A stretch of DNA of 10,220 nucleotides from an uncultured Beijerinckiaceae bacterium (GTDB lineage: Bacteria; Pseudomonadota; Alphaproteobacteria; Rhizobiales; Beijerinckiaceae). Below the pieces are notes generated by a model that was given only the letters and a program-made list of their open reading frames with translations, ran no database searches and was not told where the DNA came from. Both the position numbers and the translations under genes were made by a program. The stretch's first letter is position 1; each line of letters starts with the position of its first letter. Shown one piece after another: positions 1-6,485 of this stretch. The stretch spans positions 1 through 10,220 of the forward strand of contig CALMGA010000055.1 in the NCBI GenBank assembly GCA_937863205.1, read 5' to 3'.

Positions 1-1525
1 CCACAATGCGCTGCGGCAGCGCCCTGCCACCCTTCTGGGCAGGGGCCTTGGAGTCTGAAACCTTGCCGCCGGGCGCTGCGAGGGCGGCGGCCAAGCCGTC
101 GAAGAACGCCTTCGCCTGGGCCGCCGCGGACAGGGCGAAGGGCGGGGGCTCGTGAGACGCCGCGCTGCCGCCGGCGCGCGTTTCCGCGTCGGCGACCGCG
201 CGGGTCAGCCGCTCCACCTCGCCCTCCAGCGTGTCGACCCGCTTGGTCGCGTGCGCGAGATGCCCGTCGAGGTCGCGGCGACGTCCGTCGAGGTCGCCGG
301 CGAGCAGCCGCGCGCCTTTCAGGACCGGCGTGGCGAAGGTGTAGGCGCGCCACAGGTTGGCGGCGATCGCCAGCGCCGCGAGGACGAATGCGGCGCTGCG
401 CCCGGTGCGCAGCCAGCCCGCGTGGGCGGCGATCCAGTCCGCCGTGGCGGAGCCGCCCTGCGGCCCCGAGCGCAGCTGGGCGAGCCAGCCTTCCCGCGCA
501 TCGAACGCATAGCCGAGGCCGACACCGACCGCGATCAGCAGCAGCGCCGTGGCGATCAGCCTGCCCTGCCCCGCGTAGCTCCAAAGCGACCGGCGCACCA
601 GGCCGGTGCGTCCGCCCGGAGCGGCGGCATAGTGCACCAACTCCTTGAAGGCCCGGATCGGCTCGCCGGCGATGCCGAACGCCTCCAGCCGGCCCTCGAT
701 GGCGGACCCGTTGGCGCGGGCAAAGGCATCGACCTGACTGCCGGAGGCCTCGAACAGCACGGTTTCGGTCAGGCGGGCGCGGCGGGAGCCGGCCTCGTCG
801 AGGGCGCGGCGCTCGCTGTCGAGGCGGCGACGCGCCTCGTCGAGCCTGTCGCCGAGATCGCGCAGAACGACGTGGGGGTCGCGCGCCGCCTGCGCGACCT
901 CGCGGGCCAGCTCGGGATAAGGCCGGCGCAGCCCGGCGTGCAGCGCGGCGGCGAGCGATAGGGCCAGCTTGCCGGCGCCGTCGCCGTCGAGGGCGGCGGC
1001 ATCGATCGGCTGGACGTGGACGCGCGCGAGGAACGGCGAGCCGGCCGACTTGCCGGCAGCTGCGGCGAGGTCGCGAAGGCGGTTCAGGGTGCGGGCGAGC
1101 GCGAAGGTCCTGCCGCTGCCCGGGCCGCCCAGGATCCCGATGGTGAGCGGCGTCGCCGTGCGGCCGTGGGCGGCCAGTTCGGCGAGCCGGCCGAGCGTCG
1201 GATCGAGCCCGAGCGCGTCGGCACCCGCCGAGGCATTGAACAAGGGTTGGCCGGCTGGGGCGGGCGCCGGGACGACCAGCGGCTGTTCCGCCGCCCTGCC
1301 GACCGTCGGTTCCACGCGCGGCTTCGGTGCCGCGTCGGCGACCTTCGGCGGCGGTGCGAGCGTCGGCCCGGTCTGCCGCTCCCCGCCCGGAAACACCCCA
1401 ACGTCCCGAAATCCGACATCGGCCACCGGCAACCCTCGCAACGCAACGGGTTGCACCAAGTCATCCGATTGTGACGAGGGGAAGACCCGGCCGCCGCGAC
1501 CCGTCCGGCCTCGACATTCCACCAT
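1..1525 (-). CDS. Membrane-anchored KAP-like P-loop NTPase (partial, C-terminus beyond window)
   Basis: An uninterrupted minus-strand frame of about 508 codons runs from ATG at 1525 off the left edge, so the C-terminus is missing. Residues 1-100 are Pro/Ala-rich and poorly ordered. A Walker A loop lies at 133-140 (GGPGSGRT), with Arg139 where Lys is expected. Two hydrophobic segments follow, about 322-341 and 378-394, with a short hydrophilic stretch between them. A charged, heptad-like coiled coil covers about 408-450. A P-loop followed by a pair of membrane helices, with Walker B after them, is the layout of KAP NTPases. Walker B would lie just past position 1 (the frame ends ...LPQRIV). 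The cell role is unknown; KAP proteins are membrane-tethered ATPases. An in-frame TAA at about 1582-1584 limits the start. ATG 1525 is the first candidate, but the low-complexity N-terminus means a later GTG or TTG is possible. The KAP assignment is inference; the P-loop and membrane segments are seen. Confidence 0.7.
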   Translation of the reverse strand, partial: MVECRGRTGRGGRVFPSSQSDDLVQPVALRGLPVADVGFRDVGVFPGGERQTGPTLAPPPKVADAAPKPRVEPTVGRAAEQPLVVPAPAPAGQPLFNASAGADALGLDPTLGRLAELAAHGRTATPLTIGILGGPGSGRTFALARTLNRLRDLAAAAGKSAGSPFLARVHVQPIDAAALDGDGAGKLALSLAAALHAGLRRPYPELAREVAQAARDPHVVLRDLGDRLDEARRRLDSERRALDEAGSRRARLTETVLFEASGSQVDAFARANGSAIEGRLEAFGIAGEPIRAFKELVHYAAAPGGRTGLVRRSLWSYAGQGRLIATALLLIAVGVGLGYAFDAREGWLAQLRSGPQGGSATADWIAAHAGWLRTGRSAAFVLAALAIAANLWRAYTFATPVLKGARLLAGDLDGRRRDLDGHLAHATKRVDTLEGEVERLTRAVADAETRAGGSAASHEPPPFALSAAAQAKAFFDGLAAALAAPGGKVSDSKAPAQKGGRALPQRIV

Positions 1526-1623
1526 CGTGCCCGTCCCGCCGCATCCGCCTTCGGCAACGATTGCCTGAAACGGCAGAGACGCTTATCGCGTATCCCAAGG
1601 GTCGAGACCGGCCGGAGCGCTCC
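1526..1623. promoter_or_regulatory. Divergent intergenic region between the NTPase and inhibitor genes
   Basis: This 98-base spacer must hold the promoters of both divergent genes. On the plus strand a weak pair fits: TTGCCT (1561-1566) and TATCGC (1584-1589), 17 bases apart. The inhibitor gene has a good ribosome binding site, GGAG at 1614-1617, six bases before its ATG. That site is part of a perfect 10-base palindrome, GGAGCGCTCC, abutting the start codon. No strong operator is visible. Confidence 0.35.
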
Positions 1624-2499
1624 ATGCCAACCCACCCCAGAACGCCCTTCCTCCCCGTTCCGGCCCTGTTCGCGCTCGCCGCACTGGCCCTCGCCGGCCA
1701 AGCCTGGAGCACACGAGCCTGGGCCAAGCAGCCGGCCGACCTCGCCGGCACCTGGGATCTGGCCTTCGACAAAACGGGCGCCACCTGCCGCATCCTGCTG
1801 CGCGCCGACCGGTCCGACCAGGGCGACTACTTTCTCGGCATGCCCAGCGCCTGCCGCCACGCCATGCCGGGCATCGCCGCCATCGGGCGCTGGGGCGTGC
1901 CCGACGAGGGCCACCTGAGCCTCGACGAGCCGGGCGGCAGGGCGCTTCTCACCCTGGAAGCGGCAGGCGAGGGCTTCGTCCAGTCGGGCCCGGTCGGCAC
2001 CTACACGCTGAAGCCGGTCAGGGGCGCCCGCGCGGACGCGAAAGACGTGGCGCGAGATCCGGCGCGAGATCCGGCGCGAAACGCGGACGGAAGCGCCACC
2101 GGAAGTCCGGCGGCGATGGCGACGCAGCTGACGCCTGTCGCCACGCTCGCGGCGACACCCACGGACGCGCCCCCGGCCCGCAAGGCCAAGGCGGAGGCGC
2201 CGGACACGGCCGCCGACCTCGCCGGGCGCTACGCGGTGATGCGGGACAAGCGCGATACCGGCTGCATGGTGACGTTGGACAAGTCGCACATCAAGGGTGG
2301 CGACCGCGCCCAGCTCGCGCCGGGCTGCCGCGACCAGGGCATCGTCGTCTTCGACCCGTCCGCCTGGCAGATCATACGCGGCGAGCTGGTCCTCATCGCG
2401 CGGGCCGGCCACAAGACGAAGCTGGAAAAGGGCGAGGACGGCGTGTGGGCGAAGGACCCGAAGGAGGGCGGCAAGCCGCTGGGCCTGAAGAAGCTCTGA
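1624..2499 (+). CDS. AprI/Inh (Omp19-like) family metalloprotease inhibitor, two tandem domains
   Basis: This 291-residue protein has a cleavable signal peptide (hydrophobic core about 9-25, likely cut after the AWA near 34). There is no lipobox cysteine, so it should be periplasmic or secreted rather than a lipoprotein. Two Inh-type beta-barrel domains follow, about 37-135 and 199-291. Domain 1 has the family's GTWDL opening, the Cys pair TCRIL / SACRH that forms the conserved disulphide, and a GTYTLKPV end. Domain 2 repeats the pattern (AGRYAV, TGCMV, PGCRDQG). An Ala/Pro/Arg-rich linker with a short repeat joins them. Inh proteins block the active site of serralysin-type zinc proteases in the periplasm; Brucella Omp19 inhibits host proteases. 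No protease or type I secretion gene is in the window, so the target is unknown. The ATG has GGAG six bases upstream. Family assignment is from recognised motifs and is firm; target is inference. Confidence 0.85.
   Translation: MPTHPRTPFLPVPALFALAALALAGQAWSTRAWAKQPADLAGTWDLAFDKTGATCRILLRADRSDQGDYFLGMPSACRHAMPGIAAIGRWGVPDEGHLSLDEPGGRALLTLEAAGEGFVQSGPVGTYTLKPVRGARADAKDVARDPARDPARNADGSATGSPAAMATQLTPVATLAATPTDAPPARKAKAEAPDTAADLAGRYAVMRDKRDTGCMVTLDKSHIKGGDRAQLAPGCRDQGIVVFDPSAWQIIRGELVLIARAGHKTKLEKGEDGVWAKDPKEGGKPLGLKKL
2049..2084. repeat. 12-bp tandem repeat in the inhibitor linker
   Basis: Two exact copies of GGCGCGAGATCC (2049-2060, 2061-2072) and one decayed copy (2073-2084) lie in the linker between the two inhibitor domains. 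They are in frame and encode repeated Ala-Arg-Asp-Pro, so copy-number change would lengthen or shorten the linker without a frameshift. Confidence 0.8.
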
Positions 2500-3721
2500 G
2501 TCCCGCCCCCGCCTTCGCCCACACCCTGACCCGACGGGCGTCGAAGCGGCCCGGTCCGGTGGCGGCCGTGCCCTCGTCGAAGCCGAGGCGGTCGAGGAGC
2601 AGTTGGGTCAGTTCGCCCGTCGGCACCTTGCGCTCCCTGCCGTTCCATCGCAGCACCACACCGGCGCCGGCCTGATCGAGGCAGGTGACCGCGAGCGCCG
2701 GCGCGATGGCGATGCCGCTGCCCTCCGCGTCGGCGAGGTCGGCATGGATCCGCGCGGCCAGCGCATCGGCATCGAGCACGGCGAAGCGCAGCGAACCCTG
2801 CCAGGGGTTGGGCTGGTTGGTCGTATCGCGGAAGCGCTCGACGGGCGCGGCCGGCCGCTCGCCCGGCAGCGGCCCGGCTCCGTGCCGGGTGGTGTAGCAG
2901 CGGGTGACGTAGGTGACGGCCAGACGGCGCACACCCAGCTCGCCGGCGACGGCGAGGGCGTTGCACAGCCCGGTGTGGGAGCGCGTCACATGGGGAAAGG
3001 CGCCGCGGTCCTGGTCCAGGGCGAGGCCCTGAGCCCCTTCGAACACCAGATCGGCGCCGGAAAGAGCCGCCGGGCCGTCCACGATCTCCACCGCCTCGCG
3101 GAACGCGGCCGCCGCCGCCAGGAAGGCCTCGGCGAGGTCGTCGCCGCCGACGAGGCGGGCCACATCGTGGGCTGCCTCGGCCGACAGCCGGTGGAGGCCC
3201 AGCGCCGCCCCGCGCGCCGGCACCCAGTCCGCGCGGATGGCGCGGAGGCGGCGGCGCAGTCCGGCGGGGTCGCGCAGGTCGGCGAGCGTGGTGCCCAAGC
3301 CATGGCCGGCCCGCTCGATGGTTTCGCCGACGCCGTAGCCGCAGGATCCGTGACGCCGCTCGGCGCGGGCTCGCTCGGCCGCCTGGTTCAGCAGCATGTC
3401 GTAGGGCGTGGTGAGCAGGGCGCGGGCATCCGCCATCACACGCGGCCGCACTCCGAGGCCGCGCAACTCGGCCAGTTCCGGCAGCAGGTGCATCGGGCTC
3501 GCCACCATGTGGCGCGACAGGAAGGTCGCCGCACCCCGGAAGCTGCCGCTGCCCACATGATGGAAAACGTGGGCGCGCCCGTCCGGCGCCACAACCGTGT
3601 GCCCGGCCTGGGCGCCGCCGTTGAAGCGGACCACCACCGTGTCCGGCCGGCTGAGCCGGTCCACCGTGGCGCCCTTGCCCTCGTCGCCGAAGCCGGCCCC
3701 GATCACCACCCGCGCAACCAT
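2393..3721 (-). CDS. Divergent adenylosuccinate synthetase (PurA) homologue, substrate uncertain
   Basis: This 442-residue protein belongs to the PurA fold. True PurA joins IMP and L-aspartate using GTP. Conserved here are GFGDEGKG (11-17) with catalytic Asp13, AGHT with His41, FEGAQG with Gln231, YTTRHGAGP (276-284), a TCLD (346-349) matching the guanine-recognising TKLD, and ATGPGR (387-392) matching STGPDR. The arginine-rich aspartate loop of E. coli PurA (TTGRRRR) reads TTNQPNPWQG (300-309), and the IMP loop GTTGRGIG reads GSCGYGVG. The core ends near 401. The last 40 residues are low complexity and overlap the inhibitor gene's 3' end by 107 bases. ATG 3721 lies 10 bases after the VWA stop and opens the conserved core; earlier starts would lie within the VWA gene. 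It is probably not the housekeeping purA, which is normally about 430 conserved residues with the Arg loop intact. Fold is firm; substrate is open. Confidence 0.8.
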   Translation of the reverse strand: MVARVVIGAGFGDEGKGATVDRLSRPDTVVVRFNGGAQAGHTVVAPDGRAHVFHHVGSGSFRGAATFLSRHMVASPMHLLPELAELRGLGVRPRVMADARALLTTPYDMLLNQAAERARAERRHGSCGYGVGETIERAGHGLGTTLADLRDPAGLRRRLRAIRADWVPARGAALGLHRLSAEAAHDVARLVGGDDLAEAFLAAAAAFREAVEIVDGPAALSGADLVFEGAQGLALDQDRGAFPHVTRSHTGLCNALAVAGELGVRRLAVTYVTRCYTTRHGAGPLPGERPAAPVERFRDTTNQPNPWQGSLRFAVLDADALAARIHADLADAEGSGIAIAPALAVTCLDQAGAGVVLRWNGRERKVPTGELTQLLLDRLGFDEGTAATGPGRFDARRVRVWAKAGAGLRASSGPAACRPPSGPSPTRRPRPFPASSCGRPAR

Positions 3722-3731
3722 CCCGCGTCGT

Positions 3732-4658
3732 TCACAGGAAGCCGAAGCGGCGGGTGCGGCGCGTCCCGGCGAGGCCCCCGGACAGGTCCTGCAGGGCATT
3801 GGCCACCGTCATCGCCGTCGAGCCCTCCCAGGAAGCGGCGACGTCGTTGACCGTTTCGCCGGCCATCAGCTGCAGGGTGGACACGACGATCTCCGCCACC
3901 TTGGTGTGGTCGTCGAGCAGGATGACGCGCTCGCCGAGCAGGGGTCGCCACGTTGCCAGCACGCCGGGCAGGTTGCCGCTGGCGTAGCCCACGCCGGTGA
4001 AGACGATGTGGAACACCTCGTAGGACTGGCGGGCGAGACCCAGGCACTCGGCGGCGGTGAGGTCGCGCGTTGCCGGCAGGCCGAACACCCGCTCGATGTG
4101 CTCGGCCGCGAGCACGGGCAGGTTGGGCTCGTCGCCCATGGTGAACAGGAAGCCCTTGCGGCCGCGCTTCTCCCAGGCGTCGGTTGAGGTCTTCACGCCG
4201 GCGGCGAAATGGGCGGCGAGGTAGGATTCGCCCCGGTTGCCGCCGCCGCCGCCCTCGATCCACAGCCGCCCGAGCTGCTCGGCGAGCACCACGCCGGCCT
4301 CGAACTGCGTCATCTGGATCGGCGCCCGGTCGCAGGTGGTGTCGCCGACCGCGCCGACCAGCAGGTGCGGGTCGCTGACCGGGCGGCGACGGTCGACCTC
4401 GCGCATCACGGTGTCGAGACCCTGGCGGATCATGATCTCGGCCGTTTCCCCCATCGATCCCGTGACGTCGGAAAACAGCGCGATCGGGGTGGACAGCGGG
4501 TTGGCCGGGCTGTCGCGGCTTTCGCGGATCGGGAAGCGGCGGGGGTCGAACTCGGCGCGCGGGCCGCGGCTGCCGAACACCTCCTCGGCGCGGCGCCCGC
4601 GGGTGTGGCGGCGGGCGAAGGCGTCGAAGTCACCCGTATTCCATCTGGCGTTGCCCAT
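3732..4658 (-). CDS. VWA (von Willebrand factor type A) domain protein
   Basis: This 308-residue protein has no signal peptide or membrane segment, so it is cytoplasmic. A basic N-terminal stretch (1-45) precedes a VWA domain at about 56-260. The metal-ion site DVTGSM (64-69) is a variant of DxSxS, with Thr66 for the first Ser. Other likely ligand regions are VGDTTCD (104-110), a glycine-rich GGGGGNRGESY (136-146) and TMGDEP (173-178). VWA domains bind protein partners through a Mg2+ ion and often act with an enzyme or ATPase. Here the only clear partner is the PurA-like gene, which starts 10 bases after this stop, so the two are co-transcribed. ATG 4658 is preceded by AGGAG (4665-4669 on the complement), a strong ribosome binding site. 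The gene's function is not known to me; a scaffold or regulatory subunit for the PurA-like enzyme is inference. Confidence 0.8.
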   Translation of the reverse strand: MGNARWNTGDFDAFARRHTRGRRAEEVFGSRGPRAEFDPRRFPIRESRDSPANPLSTPIALFSDVTGSMGETAEIMIRQGLDTVMREVDRRRPVSDPHLLVGAVGDTTCDRAPIQMTQFEAGVVLAEQLGRLWIEGGGGGNRGESYLAAHFAAGVKTSTDAWEKRGRKGFLFTMGDEPNLPVLAAEHIERVFGLPATRDLTAAECLGLARQSYEVFHIVFTGVGYASGNLPGVLATWRPLLGERVILLDDHTKVAEIVVSTLQLMAGETVNDVAASWEGSTAMTVANALQDLSGGLAGTRRTRRFGFL

Positions 4659-4711
4659 CGGCGTCTCCTGCTGGCCGGCGGCGATCGGCCGGCCGCGAGG
4701 GAAGGATGTGG

Positions 4712-4757
4712 CTGACGCATGTTTATGTCAACATGATAATATCAAAATAGTAATATC
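4712..4757. promoter_or_regulatory. Divergent promoter/operator with CATGTT-N6-AACATG inverted repeat, candidate NrtR site
   Basis: An AT-rich island sits in the spacer between the VWA operon and the Nudix regulator. A perfect inverted repeat, CATGTT (4718-4723) and AACATG (4730-4735), fills the gap between a plus-strand CTGACG (4712-4717) and GATAAT (4735-4740), 17 bases apart. A repressor bound there would block the regulator gene's own promoter. On the minus strand TTGACA (complement of 4726-4731) gives a perfect -35 for the VWA operon, overlapping the same repeat, though its -10 is poor. TAATATC occurs twice, at 4737-4743 and 4751-4757, a 14-base period. Sequence is direct; the function is inference. 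Confidence 0.5.
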
Positions 4758-4769
4758 TAGCCTTGTGTC

Positions 4770-4833
4770 GCGGGAGCTTGCGGTCCCGCACCCCCGCATC
4801 GAGCGATCCCGGCTCCCTCTCCGCTGCCGGGAT
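4770..4833 (+). promoter_or_regulatory. Structured leader of the NrtR-like gene: two hairpins, no Shine-Dalgarno
   Basis: If transcription starts about seven bases after the -10 at 4735-4740, the leader is about 100 bases long. It can form GCGGGA (4770-4775) with TCCCGC (4784-4789), and ATCCCGGC (4806-4813) with GCCGGGAT (4826-4833, loop 12). The second hairpin ends 14 bases before the ATG. No Shine-Dalgarno sequence lies in that gap. GC-rich DNA forms hairpins easily by chance, so a role in translation control is only possible. Confidence 0.3.
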
Positions 4834-4847
4834 GATAGAACAAGATC

Positions 4848-5537
4848 ATGGCCGAGCTGGACTTCCCCCGTCCCATCGTCACGGTGGACGTCGCCCTGTT
4901 CACCCTGCGCGAGGGCTCGCTCGACGTGGCGCTGGTTCCGCGGCGCGGCCCGCCGATGGCCGGCGCCTATGCCCTGCCCGGCACCTATGCCCACATCGAC
5001 GAGGACGCCGACCTCGAAGCGGCGGCCGTGCGCGTGCTCAAGGAGAAGTGCGGGCTGCACGGCCTCTACACCGAGCAGTTGCGCACCTATTCCGGCGCGG
5101 AACGCGATCCACGCGGCTGGTCGCTGACGACGGCCTTCACAGCCCTCGTGCCGCGCCACACCTTTGACGAGGCCGTCGCCGACATGCGGCTGATCCCGGC
5201 CGCCGCGGCCGGCACCCTGCCCTTCGACCATGCCGCCATCGTGCGCGACGGGGTCGAGCGCGTCCGCGGCAAGGCGACCTATACGACGCTGCCGGTCAAG
5301 CTGTTGCCGGAGCTGTTCACCCTGCGCGAGCTGGAGGAAGTCTACGAGGCGGTGCTCGGGCGCGCCGTGCAGACGGCGAACTTCCGGCGCAAGTTCGCCG
5401 ACCTCAAGGCCTACGGGCCGCACGCCGGCAAGCCGTTCCTGCAGCCGACGGCGGAGTTCCGCGGGGGGCGCCACCGCCCGGCCGCATTGTACCGCGCCGC
5501 GACCGACGACATCGTCACCTTTCCCCAGCGCTTCTGA
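4848..5537 (+). CDS. NrtR-type transcriptional regulator (degenerate Nudix domain + winged helix)
   Basis: This 229-residue protein has an N-terminal Nudix-like domain (about 8-140) and a C-terminal winged helix (about 150-225). The stretch ELFTLRELEEVYEAVLG (155-171) followed by NFRRKF (178-183) is the NrtR helix signature. The Nudix box is broken: after LPG (43-45) there is an apparent two-residue insertion near 54-55, and the REUxEExGU end reads RVLKEKCGL (62-70). The first Glu is Val and one metal-binding Glu is Lys. It is therefore probably a ligand sensor without hydrolase activity. Known NrtR proteins repress NAD genes and release DNA on binding ADP-ribose; relatives control sugar genes. 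The gene diverges from the VWA/PurA-like operon, its likely target, and may regulate itself. ATG 4848 opens the conserved domain without a Shine-Dalgarno. Family is firm; ligand and regulon are inferred. Confidence 0.85.
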   Translation: MAELDFPRPIVTVDVALFTLREGSLDVALVPRRGPPMAGAYALPGTYAHIDEDADLEAAAVRVLKEKCGLHGLYTEQLRTYSGAERDPRGWSLTTAFTALVPRHTFDEAVADMRLIPAAAAGTLPFDHAAIVRDGVERVRGKATYTTLPVKLLPELFTLRELEEVYEAVLGRAVQTANFRRKFADLKAYGPHAGKPFLQPTAEFRGGRHRPAALYRAATDDIVTFPQRF

Positions 5538-5540
5538 TCG

Positions 5541-5577
5541 GCGTGCCCCGCCTTTCCTGCGGAGCGGGGCACGTTTC
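5541..5577. terminator. Stem-loop in the convergent junction after the NrtR-like gene and fabI
   Basis: CGTGCCCCGC (5542-5551) pairs perfectly over 10 bases with GCGGGGCACG (5564-5573), loop 12, starting four bases after the regulator stop. Only a three-T run follows on the plus strand and no U tract on the minus strand. It is a GC-rich, I-shaped terminator candidate that may serve both converging genes. Confidence 0.55.
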
Positions 5578-5600
5578 GCGACCCAGCTTCGGCGGCGAAC

Positions 5601-6485
5601 TCAGTCCGTCGCGCCGCCCGGCGCCGCCCCCTTCGACGCGTCGGGCGCCGCATTTCGCAATGCGTCGGGATTGGGGATGGAGATGGTGTTGTAGCCGGCG
5701 TCGACGTAGTGGATCTCGCCCGTGACGCCCTTCGCGAGGTCGCTGAGAAGGTACACCGCCGCGCCGCCGACGTCGGCGATGGTCACGGCCCGTTTGAGCG
5801 GCGCATGGTCGCGCTGGAAGTTGTACATCGCCCGCGCATCGGCGATGCCGGCGCCGGCCAGGGTGCGGATCGGCCCGGCGGAGATGGCGTTGACGCGGAT
5901 GCCCGTCGGCCCGTAGTCGGCGGCGAGGTAGCGCACGCCCGCCTCCAGCGCCGCCTTGGCCACGCCCATCACGTTGTAGTTCGGCACCACCCGCGTCGCC
6001 CCGCCGAAAGTCAGCGTCAGCAGGCTGCCGCCCGGTCGCATCAGGGGCATGGCCCGCTTGGTGATCTCCGTGAAGGAGAAGGCGGAGATCAGCATGGTGC
6101 GGGCGAAGTTCTCGCGCGTGGTGTCGGCGTAGCGCCCCTTCAGCTCGTTCTTGGCGGAATAGGCGATGCAGTGCACCACGAAGTCGAGGGAGCCCCAATC
6201 GGCCGCGAGGCGCTCGAACATGGCGTCCACGGAGGACAGGTCCTCGACGTCGCACGGCAGCAGCCGCGAGGTTCCCAGGCTTTGCGCCAGCGGGCGCACG
6301 CGGCGCCCCAGCGCCTCGCCCTGGTAGGAGAAGGCCAGCTCCGCCCCCTGCCCGTGCAGCGCGGAGGCGATGCCCCAGGCGATCGAATGGTCGTTGGCGA
6401 CCCCCATCACGAGGCCGCGCTTGTTGGCCATCAGGGTGCCCGCCATGGGGGTGCCAACCGGCACGCCCGCCTCAGGCGTCGACAT
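5601..6485 (-). CDS. fabI: Enoyl-[acyl-carrier-protein] reductase (NADH)
   Basis: This 294-residue enzyme reduces trans-2-enoyl-ACP, the last step of each fatty acid elongation cycle. It is a short-chain dehydrogenase with the FabI-type nucleotide loop [17 protein letters not shown] (24-40). The catalytic pair is Tyr170-x6-Lys177 in [13 protein letters not shown], followed by [18 protein letters not shown] (197-214). The residue matching E. coli Tyr146 is Phe160 (codon TTC), as Phe149 is in mycobacterial InhA. The N-terminus is about 15-18 residues longer than usual. ATG 6485 overlaps the fabB stop by 14 bases, which suggests translational coupling, but later ATGs at 6446 and 6431 are closer to the usual start and none has a strong ribosome binding site. 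The last 20 residues are an Ala/Pro-rich tail. It is the third gene of fabA-fabB-fabI. Identification is firm; the exact start is not. Confidence 0.93.
   Translation of the reverse strand: MSTPEAGVPVGTPMAGTLMANKRGLVMGVANDHSIAWGIASALHGQGAELAFSYQGEALGRRVRPLAQSLGTSRLLPCDVEDLSSVDAMFERLAADWGSLDFVVHCIAYSAKNELKGRYADTTRENFARTMLISAFSFTEITKRAMPLMRPGGSLLTLTFGGATRVVPNYNVMGVAKAALEAGVRYLAADYGPTGIRVNAISAGPIRTLAGAGIADARAMYNFQRDHAPLKRAVTIADVGGAAVYLLSDLAKGVTGEIHYVDAGYNTISIPNPDALRNAAPDASKGAAPGGATD

Noticed and set aside
1400..1470. Hsp33-like start in the NTPase (DDLVQPVALRGL)
   Set aside because: The resemblance to the Hsp33 N-terminus covers about a dozen residues and none of the Hsp33 redox cysteines follow. 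It is probably chance or a mis-chosen start.
152..1568. Long open frames on the plus strand opposite the NTPase gene
   Set aside because: They are Arg/Gly/Ala-rich mirror frames common in GC-rich DNA. The minus strand carries the P-loop, membrane segments and coiled coil, so it is the coding strand.
2393..3721. Phage-type PurZ (diaminopurine synthesis)
   Set aside because: As I recall, PurZ lacks the catalytic Asp of GDEGKG, which is kept here as Asp13, and no phage polymerase, MazZ-like, DatZ-like or structural genes are nearby. A distant link to such enzymes is not excluded.
2603..3850. A 415-codon plus-strand frame opposite the PurA homologue
   Set aside because: It has no recognisable domain and is the mirror of a gene with many conserved motifs.
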